Positions 25,343 to 35,073 of a DNA stretch of 64,000 bases are shown here, in pieces; positions within the stretch are counted from its first letter, which is position 1; each line of letters starts with the position of its first letter. The stretch is from CAVQCA01 sp963763115 (GTDB taxonomy: Bacteria; Pseudomonadota; Gammaproteobacteria; UBA9214). Both the position numbers and the translations under genes were made by a program. The DNA lies in the NCBI GenBank assembly GCA_963763115.1, contig CAVXNM010000062.1:1-64000 (forward strand). Reading direction: 5' to 3'. The notes beneath the pieces were generated by a model. The model was not told where the DNA came from. It saw nothing but the letters and a program-made list of their open reading frames with translations, and did no database searches.

Positions 25343-26641
25343 ATGCAATCCACCGAACTGCTGGCGCCGGCCGGCACGCTCCACAACCTGCGCTATGCGC
25401 TCGCCTACGGAGCCGATGCCGTCTACGCCGGCATGCCGCGCTACAGCCTGCGGGTGCGCAACAACGACTTCCATCGCCTGGAGACCCTGGCCTGCGGCAT
25501 ACGTGAAACCCACGCCGCCGGCAAAGCCTTCTTCCTCGCGAGCAACGTGCTGCCGCACGACAGCAAGATCAGGACCTTCCTCACCGACATGGAACCGGTC
25601 ATCGAACTGGGTCCGGACGCCCTGATCATGGCGGATCCCGGTCTGATCCTGCTGGTGCGAGAGCGCTGGCCCGACATGGCCATCCACCTGTCGGTGCAGG
25701 CCAACACCATGAACCACGCCAGCGTGCGCTTCTGGCAGGCGCAGGGCATACGGCGCATCATCCTCTCACGTGAACTCTCCCTGGACCAGATCGGAGAGAT
25801 TCGTCAGGCCTGTCCGGATATCGAACTGGAGGTGTTCGTGCACGGCGCGCTGTGCATCGCCTACTCCGGGCGCTGCCTGCTCTCCGGCTATTTCAACCAC
25901 CGCGACGCCAACCAGGGCGTGTGCACCAACTCCTGCCGCTGGGACTACACGGTGAGAGGCGCGGACGTGGATGCCGGCGGCGACATCGTGCCCGCGGTCC
26001 CTCCCGTTGCAGACGCGCAGGTCGCCGTGCGCCTGCTGGAGGAAAGCAAGCGCCCCGGCGAACTGATGCCGATCGAGGAGGACGAGCACGGCACCTACAT
26101 CCTGAATTCCCGCGACCTGCGGGCGCTGGAGCATGTCGACCGACTGATGGCTATGGGCATCGACAGCCTCAAGATCGAGGGGCGCACCAAGTCGCATTAC
26201 TACGTCGCGCGCACCACCCAGGTGTACCGCCGGGCGATCGACGACGCCGACGCTGGCCGGCCGTTCAACACGGCGCTCCTGGCGAGCCTGGAGAATCTTT
26301 CCAATCGCGGCTATACCGACGGCTTCCTGCAGCGCCACCACGACCACGAGCACCAGAATTACCTGGAGAGCTGTTCCACCAGCGCCCGGCAGCGCTTCGT
26401 CGGGGAGCTGACCGGCTACGACCCGGCGAGCGGTCTCGCCGAGGTCGATGTCAGGAACAAGTTCGCCGTCGGCGACGAGCTGGAACTGATCCTGCCCGGC
26501 GGCAACCGCAGCTTCCGGCTGGAGCGCATGTTCGACCGGGATGGCGAAGGGATGCGCGAGGCCCCGGGAGGCGGCCACCACGTGCGTATCCCGCTGAATG
26601 AGCCCGACTGCGCGATGGGACTGCTCGCGCGCAGGCTGTAA
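25343..26641 (+). CDS. trhP: U32-family tRNA hydroxylation protein TrhP (YegQ)
   Basis: A 432-residue member of the peptidase U32 family, closest to YegQ/TrhP, which makes 5-hydroxyuridine at tRNA position 34. The start ELLAPAGTLHNLRYALAYGADAVYAG and the signature ELEVFVHGALCIAYSGRCLLS with its conserved Cys residues are present. A further Cys pair lies in NQGVCTNSCRW; these are candidate Fe-S ligands. The length is near that of E. coli YegQ. Confidence 0.88.
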   Translation: MQSTELLAPAGTLHNLRYALAYGADAVYAGMPRYSLRVRNNDFHRLETLACGIRETHAAGKAFFLASNVLPHDSKIRTFLTDMEPVIELGPDALIMADPGLILLVRERWPDMAIHLSVQANTMNHASVRFWQAQGIRRIILSRELSLDQIGEIRQACPDIELEVFVHGALCIAYSGRCLLSGYFNHRDANQGVCTNSCRWDYTVRGADVDAGGDIVPAVPPVADAQVAVRLLEESKRPGELMPIEEDEHGTYILNSRDLRALEHVDRLMAMGIDSLKIEGRTKSHYYVARTTQVYRRAIDDADAGRPFNTALLASLENLSNRGYTDGFLQRHHDHEHQNYLESCSTSARQRFVGELTGYDPASGLAEVDVRNKFAVGDELELILPGGNRSFRLERMFDRDGEGMREAPGGGHHVRIPLNEPDCAMGLLARRL

Positions 26642-27032
26642 CGAACCCGGTTCATTCTGGCGGAAAAGCCGGGTTCCCTGGTCTCCTGGTCCCAGACGAA
26701 CAAGCCGCCATACGACGGCGTCCGACTCTCGGGCGTCCGGATCGTATCTGAAACAGACGATCACACTTACAGAGTCACTAGATTCACGGCACGACTCAAT
26801 GTCGAGTTTGAAGTCGCGCCTGAGCCTTTGCGCCCGGGTCATGGCGGTATGGCAGTATCGGTTATTTGAATTTGCGGCTCCTCCAGTGTTTTTGATCTTC
26901 TTGCCTTTGTCACGCCGGGCGGGTGTCAGCTGCACGCGATGCATGGTATGGGTGCAATTACACCGTGGAAGACATGACCTTGTTCAGACCTTTCATAACG
27001 AAAGCCTAACACTCCTGACATAGTCTCCCATA
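26642..27032 (+). other. Intergenic region with a weak hairpin
   Basis: GAACCCGG (26643-26650) pairs with CCGGGTTC (26669-26676) directly after trhP, a possible terminator without a T run. The rest presumably holds the promoter of the 27033 unit. No gene was seen. Confidence 0.45.
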
Positions 27033-28285
27033 ATGACAGAAAAAACCCGTATCCTGGACTCACTGAACGAGCACACCCTGCTGCTGCCCAGCCTGGTCAA
27101 TATGGCGCTGGCGGCCAACGACCGCGTCAAATACCGTTTCACCTTGCTGCAGACGGCCCGGTCCCACGCTGAACGACCGGAGGCGCCGTCCACCAGCCTG
27201 CACTCCGAGCGCATGGCGGCCGGCGTCCAGAACAGCAACCTGGACCAAGTGGTGGGCGGCTCGATGAAGGTGGACGGCGGGCGCTACCGGATTCCGAAAT
27301 CGCATGCAATCATCCTGGATGCCTTGTCCGATGTCGCCGAGATGCTGGAGCCGCTGCGAACAGCTGAGATGCCGGAATCCGAGGGCTTTGCGCGGCGCTT
27401 GCAGGCGTTTGCGATGCCCGAAATTCACAATGACGAACTCGCCAGCGAAGCCATTCACGCCATTACCTCTGGTGACCGGGCAGGTGGCGACAGCCTGCAC
27501 CTGCTGGTCATGGATATGCACCGTGCCCTGAATGCGCTGCAGACGAGTCTGGCCGGTGAAACCATCGATGGCTGCCACACCTACGGCATCCGCGATGCGG
27601 ATCGGCCGCTGATCGCCGCCTTCATGGCCGGCGTAAACCGCACTGCCCCGCTCAAGTTCGACCACCCAGGACTTTCCGCCACCGCGACGCGGGTGGCCGA
27701 CAAGCTGGTGCTGCAAAACGACATCGGCACGACAGACGCCCATGTGCTGGTCATTCATGTCACCAGCCGGACCGTAACCGTGACCTACACCGACGTTCAT
27801 CTGCCGCGCCTGCTGTTTTTCCAGAGCCTGTTCGAGGAATACGACGTCGACTGGCAGGACACGCGCTCGCGCACGGACGCGGGGATGGAGGACGGCGTGT
27901 ATCACCTCTGCGTGGGTAGTTACACCGCGCCAGCCAACGCCCGGCTGCGTGCGTATCTGGACTATCTCGGTTCGCGTCTGGTGTTTCTCATCGACTGGAA
28001 TCGTGCCCGCAAGCGCTTGCGCCGGTTTGTCCGGCGCAAGACCGCCATCGAATTGCTCAAGTGGGCGGCCGACGAAAATATCGGTCACATGGCCTGGCTC
28101 AAGGCCGGCGGAGAGCAACTGATTTTCGACGCCATGAGCTTCGCCTACGGCGGGCAACTCAAACCCGGAGACCGGCTGGATGATCTGCTGACGGAACCTC
28201 GTGCGGTGCAGTTTCTGCGCTACAACCTGAAGCAGGCTCTGGACGGACTGAGTCAGGGCCGCCCGGCCTCCCTGATCGGGGATGA
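27033..28285 (+). CDS. Unrecognised protein, first gene of a PhoU-like/PPDK-like unit
   Basis: About 417 residues, function not recognised. No signal peptide or long membrane helix is visible. Features include SLVNMALAANDRVKYRFTLL near the start, LNALQTSLAGETIDGCHTYG in the middle and RKTAIELLKWAADENIGHM near the end. The frame stays open past 28285, but from there it reads as Gly/Arg-rich shadow of the next gene. One base change in frame near 28280 would give a TGA at 28283-28285 that overlaps the next ATG (ATGA), so I end the gene there. It is the first of three tightly packed genes. Confidence 0.6.
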
Positions 28286-28955
28286 GATTCCGCACCGAAC
28301 TGGCGTCACAGGTACGCTCCACCGAGGATGCCCTGCTGGATACCTCGCTCGAGCATGCGGGTCTGATTGTAGAACTGGCGGATACGGTGCGGGCTACGCT
28401 GGAGGCGGCGCAGGCAGGACGTCAGCAGGACGTTTCCCTCATGGCGGAACGGGCGAAAACCTGGGAGACCGCCGCCGACGGCGAACTGAACAGGGCCCGC
28501 AGCACCCTGCTGGAGGGCGACAATTTCATTTCCCAGCTTATGAGCAAGCGGATGACATCGCCGATGATCTGGAAGAGGCGGTATTTCACATTACCCTCTC
28601 GCCCAGGGCGTCCAGCGACTCGATTGCCGCCTTGAGCAGGCTGGTTGATCCGGTTTCGAGTGCAAGCCGGGCATTTGTCAAAGCCCTCGCCGCATCCCGG
28701 CATGCGCGGCGTGGGGTGGCGCGCGAGGACATTGACGATTTTCTGCGGGCGGTGCATGCCATCCGCACCATGGAGCATGCGAGCGATCAGGCCGAGCGTG
28801 AAGTGAAACGCACCCTCGCCCGCGGTTCACAAGCCTATGCCGAGGTATTCGGCATTGTCGAGGCGGCACGCAATCTCGAAGAGGCAGCGGACGGCCTGAT
28901 GCATGTCGCCCTGCTGCTGCGCGACCATGTGATGGGCAAGGTGATCAATGCCTGA
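28282..28955 (+). CDS. DUF47/PhoU-like protein, with one internal frameshift
   Basis: About 224 residues when two frames are joined. The first frame (ATG 28282) runs through RFRTELASQVRSTEDALLD to DNFISQLMS near 28545. The second continues with ADDIADDLEEAVFHITLSP to the stop at 28955; one added base near 28547 joins them. The helical pattern and the segments ADDIADDLEEA and LEEAADGLMHVALLLRDHVM fit the PhoU-like DUF47 (TIGR00153) family. Such proteins usually accompany phosphate (Pit) transporters, but here the partner is a dikinase-like enzyme. The frameshift may be an assembly error. Confidence 0.65.
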
Positions 28956-30567
28956 AAGCATACGAAAGACAGCGGTGTCACTCCCGGTTTTCGATCTAAC
29001 CGGTCGTGACGGTGTGCCGGAGGTGCGTCTGGCGGGATTCAAGGCCCGTAATCTGATGCAGATGGCATCTATGGGCTTGCCTGTCCCCCAGGGTTTCGTT
29101 CTGGCAACCGACTGGTGCAGCGCCGTGCAGAAGCATAACAGGGTAACTACGCAGCTTGCGGGTGTGCTTCAGTCCGGTATCCGTAATCTCGAACGCACGA
29201 CCGGTCTTGGATTCGGCAGCGCACGCCGCCCCCTGCTGGTCTCGGTTCGCTCGGGTGCGCCTGTCTCCATGCCGGGCATGATGGAAACCGTCCTTAATGT
29301 CGGCCTTAACGAGGTTTCGCTGACCGGCCTGTTGCGGCTGACGGGCGAACATCGGCTGGTGTGGGATTCCTATCGCCGTCTCATTCAGGCATTTGCCGAG
29401 ATTGCAGCCGGTGTCCCGGCTGCACCCTTCGAAACCGAACTGGATGCCGCCCTGCGTCGCTCCGGCGTTGATACCGCCAGGCAACTGGACTTTCGCGCAC
29501 TGCGCGAACTTGCGCAGAGGTATGTTGAACTCTACCGTGACTACACGGGTCACGAGTTCCCCCAGGATCCCTTCGAGCAACTGGCCGCGGCAATACATGC
29601 CGTTTTTGCCTCCTGGATCTCGGACAAGGCGGTCGAATACCGCCGCCTGAATGCCCTGACGGACGATCCGGGCACCGCCGTTACCATTCAACGCATGGTG
29701 TTCGGGAATTCAGGCGGCAATTCGGGTGCCGGTATCGGCTTCACGCGTGACCCGTCGACCGGTGAGAACCGTCCATATCTCGACTGGCTGGCTCAGGCCC
29801 AGGGCGAAGACATTGTTTCGGGACGCCGCCGAGTCACATCCGAGAGCAATATTCCCGGGTGGCTCATGCAAAAGCTCATCAGCGTCGGAGAATCCCTGGA
29901 AACGGCGTTTCAGGATGCCCAGGAGTTCGAATTTACCGTCGAGAACGGCGAATTGTTCATGCTGCAAACCCGCACGGCCAAGCGCACTGATCTGGCCTCG
30001 CTGCGGATGGCGGTGGAGATGGCGGAAAGCGGACTGATCAAACCCGAAGAAGCTCTCGGACGCCTCTCAGCCATCGACATCGACAGCATTACCGTCCGCC
30101 GTGTCAGGTCTTCCAGGCCGCCGCTTGGTCAGGCCATACCGGCGGGGACCGGAGTAGCCCAGGGGCCGATCGCCTTCACCGTCAACGCGGCCCGGGAATT
30201 TGCCGAACGCGGTACACCCGCCATCCTGGTGCGAACTGAAATTGCCACCAGCGACATCGCCGGAATCGCGGTGGTCAGCGGCCTGCTGGCCGCGACCGGC
30301 GGCCGCACTTCACATGCCGCCGTGGTGGCGCGAGAGATGGGCAAGGTCTGCCTGGTGGGCTGCGTCAATCTGGTCATCGACGAACAGGCCGGACAGGTCA
30401 GGCTGGGAGAAACCGTCATCCGGGAAGGCGACCCCCTCTGCCTCGATGGAGACGCCGGCACCATCTATGCGGACTCTCCGGAAATCGCCAGTGAACGACC
30501 CGAGGCGCTGATAAAACGGGTCAATGAATTACACGAGCAGGTTACGGCAAGACCGCTTGTTTCCTGA
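28948..30567 (+). CDS. Pyruvate phosphate dikinase-like protein lacking the PEP/pyruvate domain
   Basis: A 539-residue protein with the ATP-grasp part of PPDK (VRSGAPVSMPGMMETVLNVG; MVFGNSGGNSGAGIGFTRDP; WLAQAQGEDIVSG). The swivelling phosphohistidine domain follows (TGGRTSHAAVVAREMGKVCL, with the catalytic His). It stops about 90 residues after that His, whereas PPDK is about 880 residues and ends in a TIM barrel that binds PEP/pyruvate. It could autophosphorylate on His from ATP, but the acceptor is unknown. Its ATG overlaps the end of the DUF47 gene by eight bases. Confidence 0.85.
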   Translation: MPESIRKTAVSLPVFDLTGRDGVPEVRLAGFKARNLMQMASMGLPVPQGFVLATDWCSAVQKHNRVTTQLAGVLQSGIRNLERTTGLGFGSARRPLLVSVRSGAPVSMPGMMETVLNVGLNEVSLTGLLRLTGEHRLVWDSYRRLIQAFAEIAAGVPAAPFETELDAALRRSGVDTARQLDFRALRELAQRYVELYRDYTGHEFPQDPFEQLAAAIHAVFASWISDKAVEYRRLNALTDDPGTAVTIQRMVFGNSGGNSGAGIGFTRDPSTGENRPYLDWLAQAQGEDIVSGRRRVTSESNIPGWLMQKLISVGESLETAFQDAQEFEFTVENGELFMLQTRTAKRTDLASLRMAVEMAESGLIKPEEALGRLSAIDIDSITVRRVRSSRPPLGQAIPAGTGVAQGPIAFTVNAAREFAERGTPAILVRTEIATSDIAGIAVVSGLLAATGGRTSHAAVVAREMGKVCLVGCVNLVIDEQAGQVRLGETVIREGDPLCLDGDAGTIYADSPEIASERPEALIKRVNELHEQVTARPLVS

Positions 30568-30941
30568 CGAATCCGTACCAGGGGCCGTTGTTGGTGAAAT
30601 GGCGTTAATAGATACCAGATCCTGAAATGGGAATGCGATTTCGGAAAGTGACTGCAAATTGGCGTCGATCGATAAACTATCAATTCCTCATTGCTCGTAG
30701 CTCATCTTCTCGTCGTCCATGCCGGCAATCCAGCGTCACGGGTGTCGGAAATGGGTAATATCCCGATAACTGGTCACTGCGTGCATCCTCGATCTGAAGC
30801 AATACATCGTCCGATAACAACTATGGTATCCTCCAGGCGGCTTGCGAACGTCACCGGTATTCCACACATGATATGCAGGATTTATTCTTCTCTTCGTTGA
30901 CGACAGCTAACACCCGTGGCTGAAACCTCGGAGAACACTCC
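30568..30941 (+). other. Intergenic region
   Basis: About 370 bases after the dikinase-like gene. No gene, repeat or clear terminator was recognised. Confidence 0.4.
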
Positions 30942-31160
30942 ATGAGCAACGCTGAACTGACGAAGACCGACATCGCCGAATGGATCGCCTCGTTACTCCC
31001 GCCTGAACTTTGGGAGAGATATCGCTATCTCACATACGCCCAAATGGCGGAGATTCCCGAATTGACGGAATATGCAGACGATTTACGCAAAGCCGAGTGG
31101 CATTGGTCTCGCGCGAGCATAAGAGGAAATCGGGGGCAGTTAGATTTACCTGAAAAATAA
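30942..31160 (+). CDS. Small hypothetical protein
   Basis: A 72-residue protein, not recognised. It is helical and amphipathic, with aromatic residues (IAEWIASLLPPELWERYRYLTYAQM) and a basic end. No membrane helix or Cys is present. It stands alone in a gene-poor stretch, so its reality rests only on a clean ATG frame and reasonable composition. Confidence 0.45.
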   Translation: MSNAELTKTDIAEWIASLLPPELWERYRYLTYAQMAEIPELTEYADDLRKAEWHWSRASIRGNRGQLDLPEK

Positions 31161-31455
31161 ATCCATCCCGATTACTTGCTGTCTGTCAGCTTACTATCGC
31201 AACCGGCTCACATAAGTTTTTAAATGATGGAGCGGGTGCCGTCCTCAGTATAACCTTAAGTACAGGAAGAACAAACGCCCTCTTCCTGTAAGTTCACGAC
31301 CCCTGAAACCGCAGGATGCCGCGCCCCGGGCGACCACCCCGGTCGTGGTCCCCGCGGCCGTAGCCGGCATGTCACGGGTCAGGTTATCGTTGTCATCTGG
31401 CATTACAGTGCTGCTTTGATGACAGGAAAAATTGTGCTCTAACACCATTAATTGC

Positions 31456-33069
31456 ATGGCGTATGATACCAGCCCCGACCACCGAACCGGTAAACACCGC
31501 ACCACCATGATCGAAGACGCCCACCGGCTGCCTGAAGACACCCTGATCGAGACCGATCTCGCCATCATCGGCGCCGGCGCGGCCGGCATCACCATCGCGC
31601 GCGAACTCGCCGGCACGAACATCTCGGTCTGCCTGCTCGAAAGCGGCGGACTCGAGTTCGAGCAGGACACCCAGAACCTGTACAGCGGCGAGAACGGCGG
31701 GCGCTGGTACTTTCCACTGGACAAATGCCGGCTGCGCTACTTCGGCGGCAGCACCAATCACTGGGGCGGTTGGTGCCGGCCGCTCACCCCCATCGACTTC
31801 GAGGCGCGCGACTGGATACCCTACAGCGGCTGGCCGATCACGCGCGCGGATCTCGATCCCTACTACGAGCGCGCTCAACCGGTCACCGAGACCGGACCGT
31901 TCCGCTACGATGCCACCTCATTCTGGGAGGAGCAGATCGGCGCGAAGATGCTGCCCTTATCCCTGGACCTGATCACCACGACGTTCTTCCAGTACAGCCC
32001 GCCGACGCGTTTCGGCACGCGCTACCGCAAGGAGGTCGAACAGGCCGCCAACGTGCGTGCCCTGCTGCACGCCACCGTCACGGAGATCGAGACAGGTGAG
32101 ACGGGCACCGAGGTGACCGGCCTGCGGGTCGCCACCCTCGAAGGGCCGTCATTCCGGGTCAGGGCGCGCCGCTATATCCTCGCCACCGGCGCCATCGAGA
32201 ATCCCCGCCTGCTGCTGCTGTCGAATCGCCTGCAGCCCGCGGGGGTTGGCAATACCCATGACCTGGTTGGCCGCTACTTCATGGAGCACCCGCACATCCC
32301 GAGCGTCGCCAGCCTGGTGACGTCGCGGCCGGAGGCATTCAATGCCGCCTATACCCAGCATCTCTCGCTCGCGGACAGCATCATGCATTCCGCGCTGATT
32401 CCGACCGATGCGCTGCTGCGGCGCGAGCGCCTGCAGCAGGCGGTGTTCACCGTCGGCGTGCTCGGCGTCTACAACACCGAAAACCTCGCCGGGGCGGCGC
32501 CTGCGGACAAGCAGCGCACGCGCGACATCTTCAACCTGCAGCGCGATCTCGACCCGCCACGCGCCACGGACCATCCTTCGGCGGGGTACAATGACTGGCC
32601 GCCGGCCGGGTCGCTGGGGGCGAGTTGCGCACTCGGCTGCGCCTGCGAACAGGCGCCGAATCCGGACAGCCGGGTCACGCTGTCGGAGGAGCGTGACGCG
32701 CTGGGACTGCAGCGCGCGCGCCTCGACTGGCGCCTGAGCGAAACCGACAAGCTCAGTCTGAACCGGATTTTGCACGCCGTGGCCGAGGAGTTCGGCGCCC
32801 AGGGCCTGGGCCGGGTGCGGCTGACGCTGAGCGACGACGGCGACTGGCCCGAGGAAGTCCTCGGCGGCTACCACCACATGGGCACGACCCGCATGGCCGA
32901 CTCACCCGAACACGGCGTCGTGGATGCGAACTGCAAGGTGCACGGCGTCGCCAATCTCTACATTGCCGGCAGTTCGGTATTCACTACCGGCGGCGCCTCC
33001 AATCCGACGCTCACCATCGTCGCGCTGGCCCTGCGCCTCGCCGATCAGGTGAGGACACAGCTGTCATGA
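31456..33069 (+). CDS. GMC-family FAD oxidoreductase
   Basis: A 537-residue flavin-dependent alcohol/sugar oxidoreductase. The FAD-binding Rossmann motif DLAIIGAGAAGITIARELAG lies near the start. RYFGGSTNHWGGWCRPL is the flavin-contact segment. The C-terminal domain has GGYHHMGTTRMADSPEHGVVD and GSSVFTTGGASNPTLTIVALALRLADQ, the usual active-site His/Asn region. There is no signal peptide on this subunit. ATG 31456 is used; TTG 31432 (with AGGA upstream) or ATG 31507 are alternatives. The stop overlaps the start of the next gene, a Tat-signal protein, which suggests export as a complex. Confidence 0.88.
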   Translation: MAYDTSPDHRTGKHRTTMIEDAHRLPEDTLIETDLAIIGAGAAGITIARELAGTNISVCLLESGGLEFEQDTQNLYSGENGGRWYFPLDKCRLRYFGGSTNHWGGWCRPLTPIDFEARDWIPYSGWPITRADLDPYYERAQPVTETGPFRYDATSFWEEQIGAKMLPLSLDLITTTFFQYSPPTRFGTRYRKEVEQAANVRALLHATVTEIETGETGTEVTGLRVATLEGPSFRVRARRYILATGAIENPRLLLLSNRLQPAGVGNTHDLVGRYFMEHPHIPSVASLVTSRPEAFNAAYTQHLSLADSIMHSALIPTDALLRRERLQQAVFTVGVLGVYNTENLAGAAPADKQRTRDIFNLQRDLDPPRATDHPSAGYNDWPPAGSLGASCALGCACEQAPNPDSRVTLSEERDALGLQRARLDWRLSETDKLSLNRILHAVAEEFGAQGLGRVRLTLSDDGDWPEEVLGGYHHMGTTRMADSPEHGVVDANCKVHGVANLYIAGSSVFTTGGASNPTLTIVALALRLADQVRTQLS

Positions 33070-33494
33070 GCCTCCGATTCACCCGCCGCACTTTTATCGC
33101 CGGTCTGGCCGCCGGCATCGTCGGCGCCGCCCTTGGTCTGCGCCTGTACTGGTCCGGTGGCAGCCCTGCACATGAGGCCAGGCGACTCGCGGACGTGCTG
33201 CGGCACCCGGACAGCGCGGCCCTGCTCGGCCGTCTCTATCTGGACGGGAATCCGCGGGAAGCCGATGCGGCGCGACTGGTCACGCTGATCGGCGCATCGC
33301 CGGGGCCGGCTCTGCCACCGGTCTCCGTGGCCACGGACGAGGCCTTGCGCGCGAGCCTGGAGGAGCGTATCCGCAACGACTTCATCAACGGCGATACGGT
33401 CGCGGTCGATGGCTGGTTGCTGTCGATCACCGAGGCGCGCCTGTGCGCTCTGGTCAGCCTGCTGCAGGAAGCCAACCCGGGCAATGACGCCTGA
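33066..33494 (+). CDS. Small Tat-signal protein, partner of the GMC oxidoreductase
   Basis: A 142-residue protein whose ATG overlaps the GMC stop (ATGA). The N-terminus is a twin-arginine signal: TRRTFIAG, then a hydrophobic stretch LAAGIVGAALGL. The rest is helical (RRLADVLRHPDSAALLGRLYL; FINGDTVAVDGWLLSITEARL). The size, Tat signal and coupling resemble the small subunits that carry cofactor-loaded GMC dehydrogenases across the membrane. No heme CxxCH motif is seen, so electrons must leave through another protein. Function is inferred. Confidence 0.75.
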   Translation: MSLRFTRRTFIAGLAAGIVGAALGLRLYWSGGSPAHEARRLADVLRHPDSAALLGRLYLDGNPREADAARLVTLIGASPGPALPPVSVATDEALRASLEERIRNDFINGDTVAVDGWLLSITEARLCALVSLLQEANPGNDA

Positions 33495-33508
33495 GGCAGA
33501 CGCCTCAG
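33491..33508. terminator. Possible bidirectional terminator hairpin
   Basis: A perfect seven-base stem CTGAGGC/GCCTCAG with a four-base loop overlaps the stop of the small Tat protein gene and lies between two converging genes. It has no T run, so efficiency is uncertain. Confidence 0.4.
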
Positions 33509-33531
33509 ATAGTCGGCGCGAAAGCTGTTGC

Positions 33532-34674
33532 CTAACGGCTGGTGGGAAGCATCAGGATGGGCGCCTTCTGGCCCTGGGTGGTGCTTTCGGCAATGGTAAC
33601 TGACCACAGCACGGTCACAAGGTGAAAGAACCGTTTCGTGGGCTGGTCTGTTTTGTCGATGTAGAACCACCAATCGTGATGTTTCACCGCTATATAGGCA
33701 TCTTCTGGCTCGGTCCGGGAACGGAGAATGTGCAACTGCCTGCCCAGGGGACTGGCGGGTGGGTAGTTAATGGCGGCACCGGTTTCGATATCCTCACCGG
33801 GGATATCTACGGCAGCGGAAAGCATCTCCATCAGGTCGAAGACCGAGCGTGTGGTGAATGCGATCACTTCTCTGTCACCCTGGCCGATGCCCCGCAATAC
33901 GGGGATGACAATCTCACTGGCGTCTGCCGGAGGCCATGGCAGGTCCAGCAACTGCAGTAATTCACGAACCTCGGCTTCGTGACCCGGCCTGAAGTGATGG
34001 ATGACAGCCGAGAATCTGCCACTACGTTCCGGATCCTCCACCCAGTTCAGCATCTCAGCCTGGCCAAGTTGCGACACCAGTTCAACGAAACGCGTGAAGC
34101 GGGCGTCGGGTGTTACCGGAGGTGGGAGAAATGTCGGGTTGACGAGGTAATTGACCCGGCTGACCAGCGCCGTAAGCAGTATGCCGGGAGAGACCACGGC
34201 CTCGGACAGCGGCATCAGGACCGACAGTGACACGGGAGAGGTCAACTGGCGTAGGTACTTCTGACCTTCAACCGGTGTGTAGGACACCGTCGGGTTCTCC
34301 TCGTAGATCGCGCCCGCGCTGAAAGGAACCAGATTACCGCTGTAGTTGCCGTCTTTGCCGAATCCGAACTGGACTCCCGCGTTGGTAACGACACTGACAT
34401 TCGCCGTAACGCTGCTCACGGCCAGAAGGCTGGCGTTTTCCGAGTAACGCGCGCGGATGACGACCATCAGCAACTGCTGGTTATTGGTGTCATTGATGGC
34501 CTCGTTGTAGACCGAACGCCCGTTACGGATGGAGGGTGGTCCGACGACGGCGCAGCCGGCCAGCAGACAGCCCATTGCCCAGACAATGAGGCGGTGAAAG
34601 CAGGTTGAAGTCGAATGCAGCCGGCAGAGGTGCGGCATGTGCATGATGATGCGTGTCTCTGGTGTCGAATTCAC
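33532..34674 (-). CDS. Predicted lipoprotein of unknown function
   Basis: About 380 residues, not recognised. A lipobox is visible (MGCLLAGC, about residue 41) after a hydrophobic segment, so the mature protein should be membrane-anchored, probably in the outer membrane. The early region NGRSVYNEAINDTNNQQLLMVVIRARY and the middle SVLMPLSEAVVSPGILLTALVSRVNYL are distinctive. The true start may be one of the later ATGs (34644 or 34638), because the first 12 residues are not part of a normal signal peptide. Confidence 0.7.
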   Translation of the reverse strand: MNSTPETRIIMHMPHLCRLHSTSTCFHRLIVWAMGCLLAGCAVVGPPSIRNGRSVYNEAINDTNNQQLLMVVIRARYSENASLLAVSSVTANVSVVTNAGVQFGFGKDGNYSGNLVPFSAGAIYEENPTVSYTPVEGQKYLRQLTSPVSLSVLMPLSEAVVSPGILLTALVSRVNYLVNPTFLPPPVTPDARFTRFVELVSQLGQAEMLNWVEDPERSGRFSAVIHHFRPGHEAEVRELLQLLDLPWPPADASEIVIPVLRGIGQGDREVIAFTTRSVFDLMEMLSAAVDIPGEDIETGAAINYPPASPLGRQLHILRSRTEPEDAYIAVKHHDWWFYIDKTDQPTKRFFHLVTVLWSVTIAESTTQGQKAPILMLPTSR

Positions 34675-35073
34675 TGTTGGCAGGCTCCCTTTTTGCGGCC
34701 AAGATTACGGGCGTCAGATCATATTTACAATATTTCAGGAGATCCGGGTCACCGGCAGACTTCCCTGCGACGGTTTCAGTCGCTTCGTACGATGCCGTGT
34801 TGTTGATTCAGGGACGACCCGGCGACCACGCCGTCGCGAGAATGTCATGGGACCAGAGGGCAGACATCGAAGCAGTGACCAGGAATCAGTTTCTGTGAAT
34901 GTTGGTGCCGCACCTTTGCTACCCTGGACAGGGATGCGGTTCCACCCGCGCCCCCGGCGCCCCCGGCGCCACATCGAGGACGGTATCTTCCGGCATTACC
35001 CGGAGCTGGACTGATAATGTGTCGAAACACCCGTGGTAGAATCACGGCCTTCGCGGCAGCAGGAGCGTAACCG
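34675..35073. other. Intergenic region between divergent genes
   Basis: About 400 bases likely holding promoters for the lipoprotein and nnrU genes. No gene or known motif was recognised. Confidence 0.4.

Noticed and set aside
28290..28540. Gly/Arg-rich segment of a supposed 640-residue fusion protein
   Set aside because: Another frame over the same bases encodes coherent DUF47 sequence; the Gly/Arg-rich reading is an off-frame translation.
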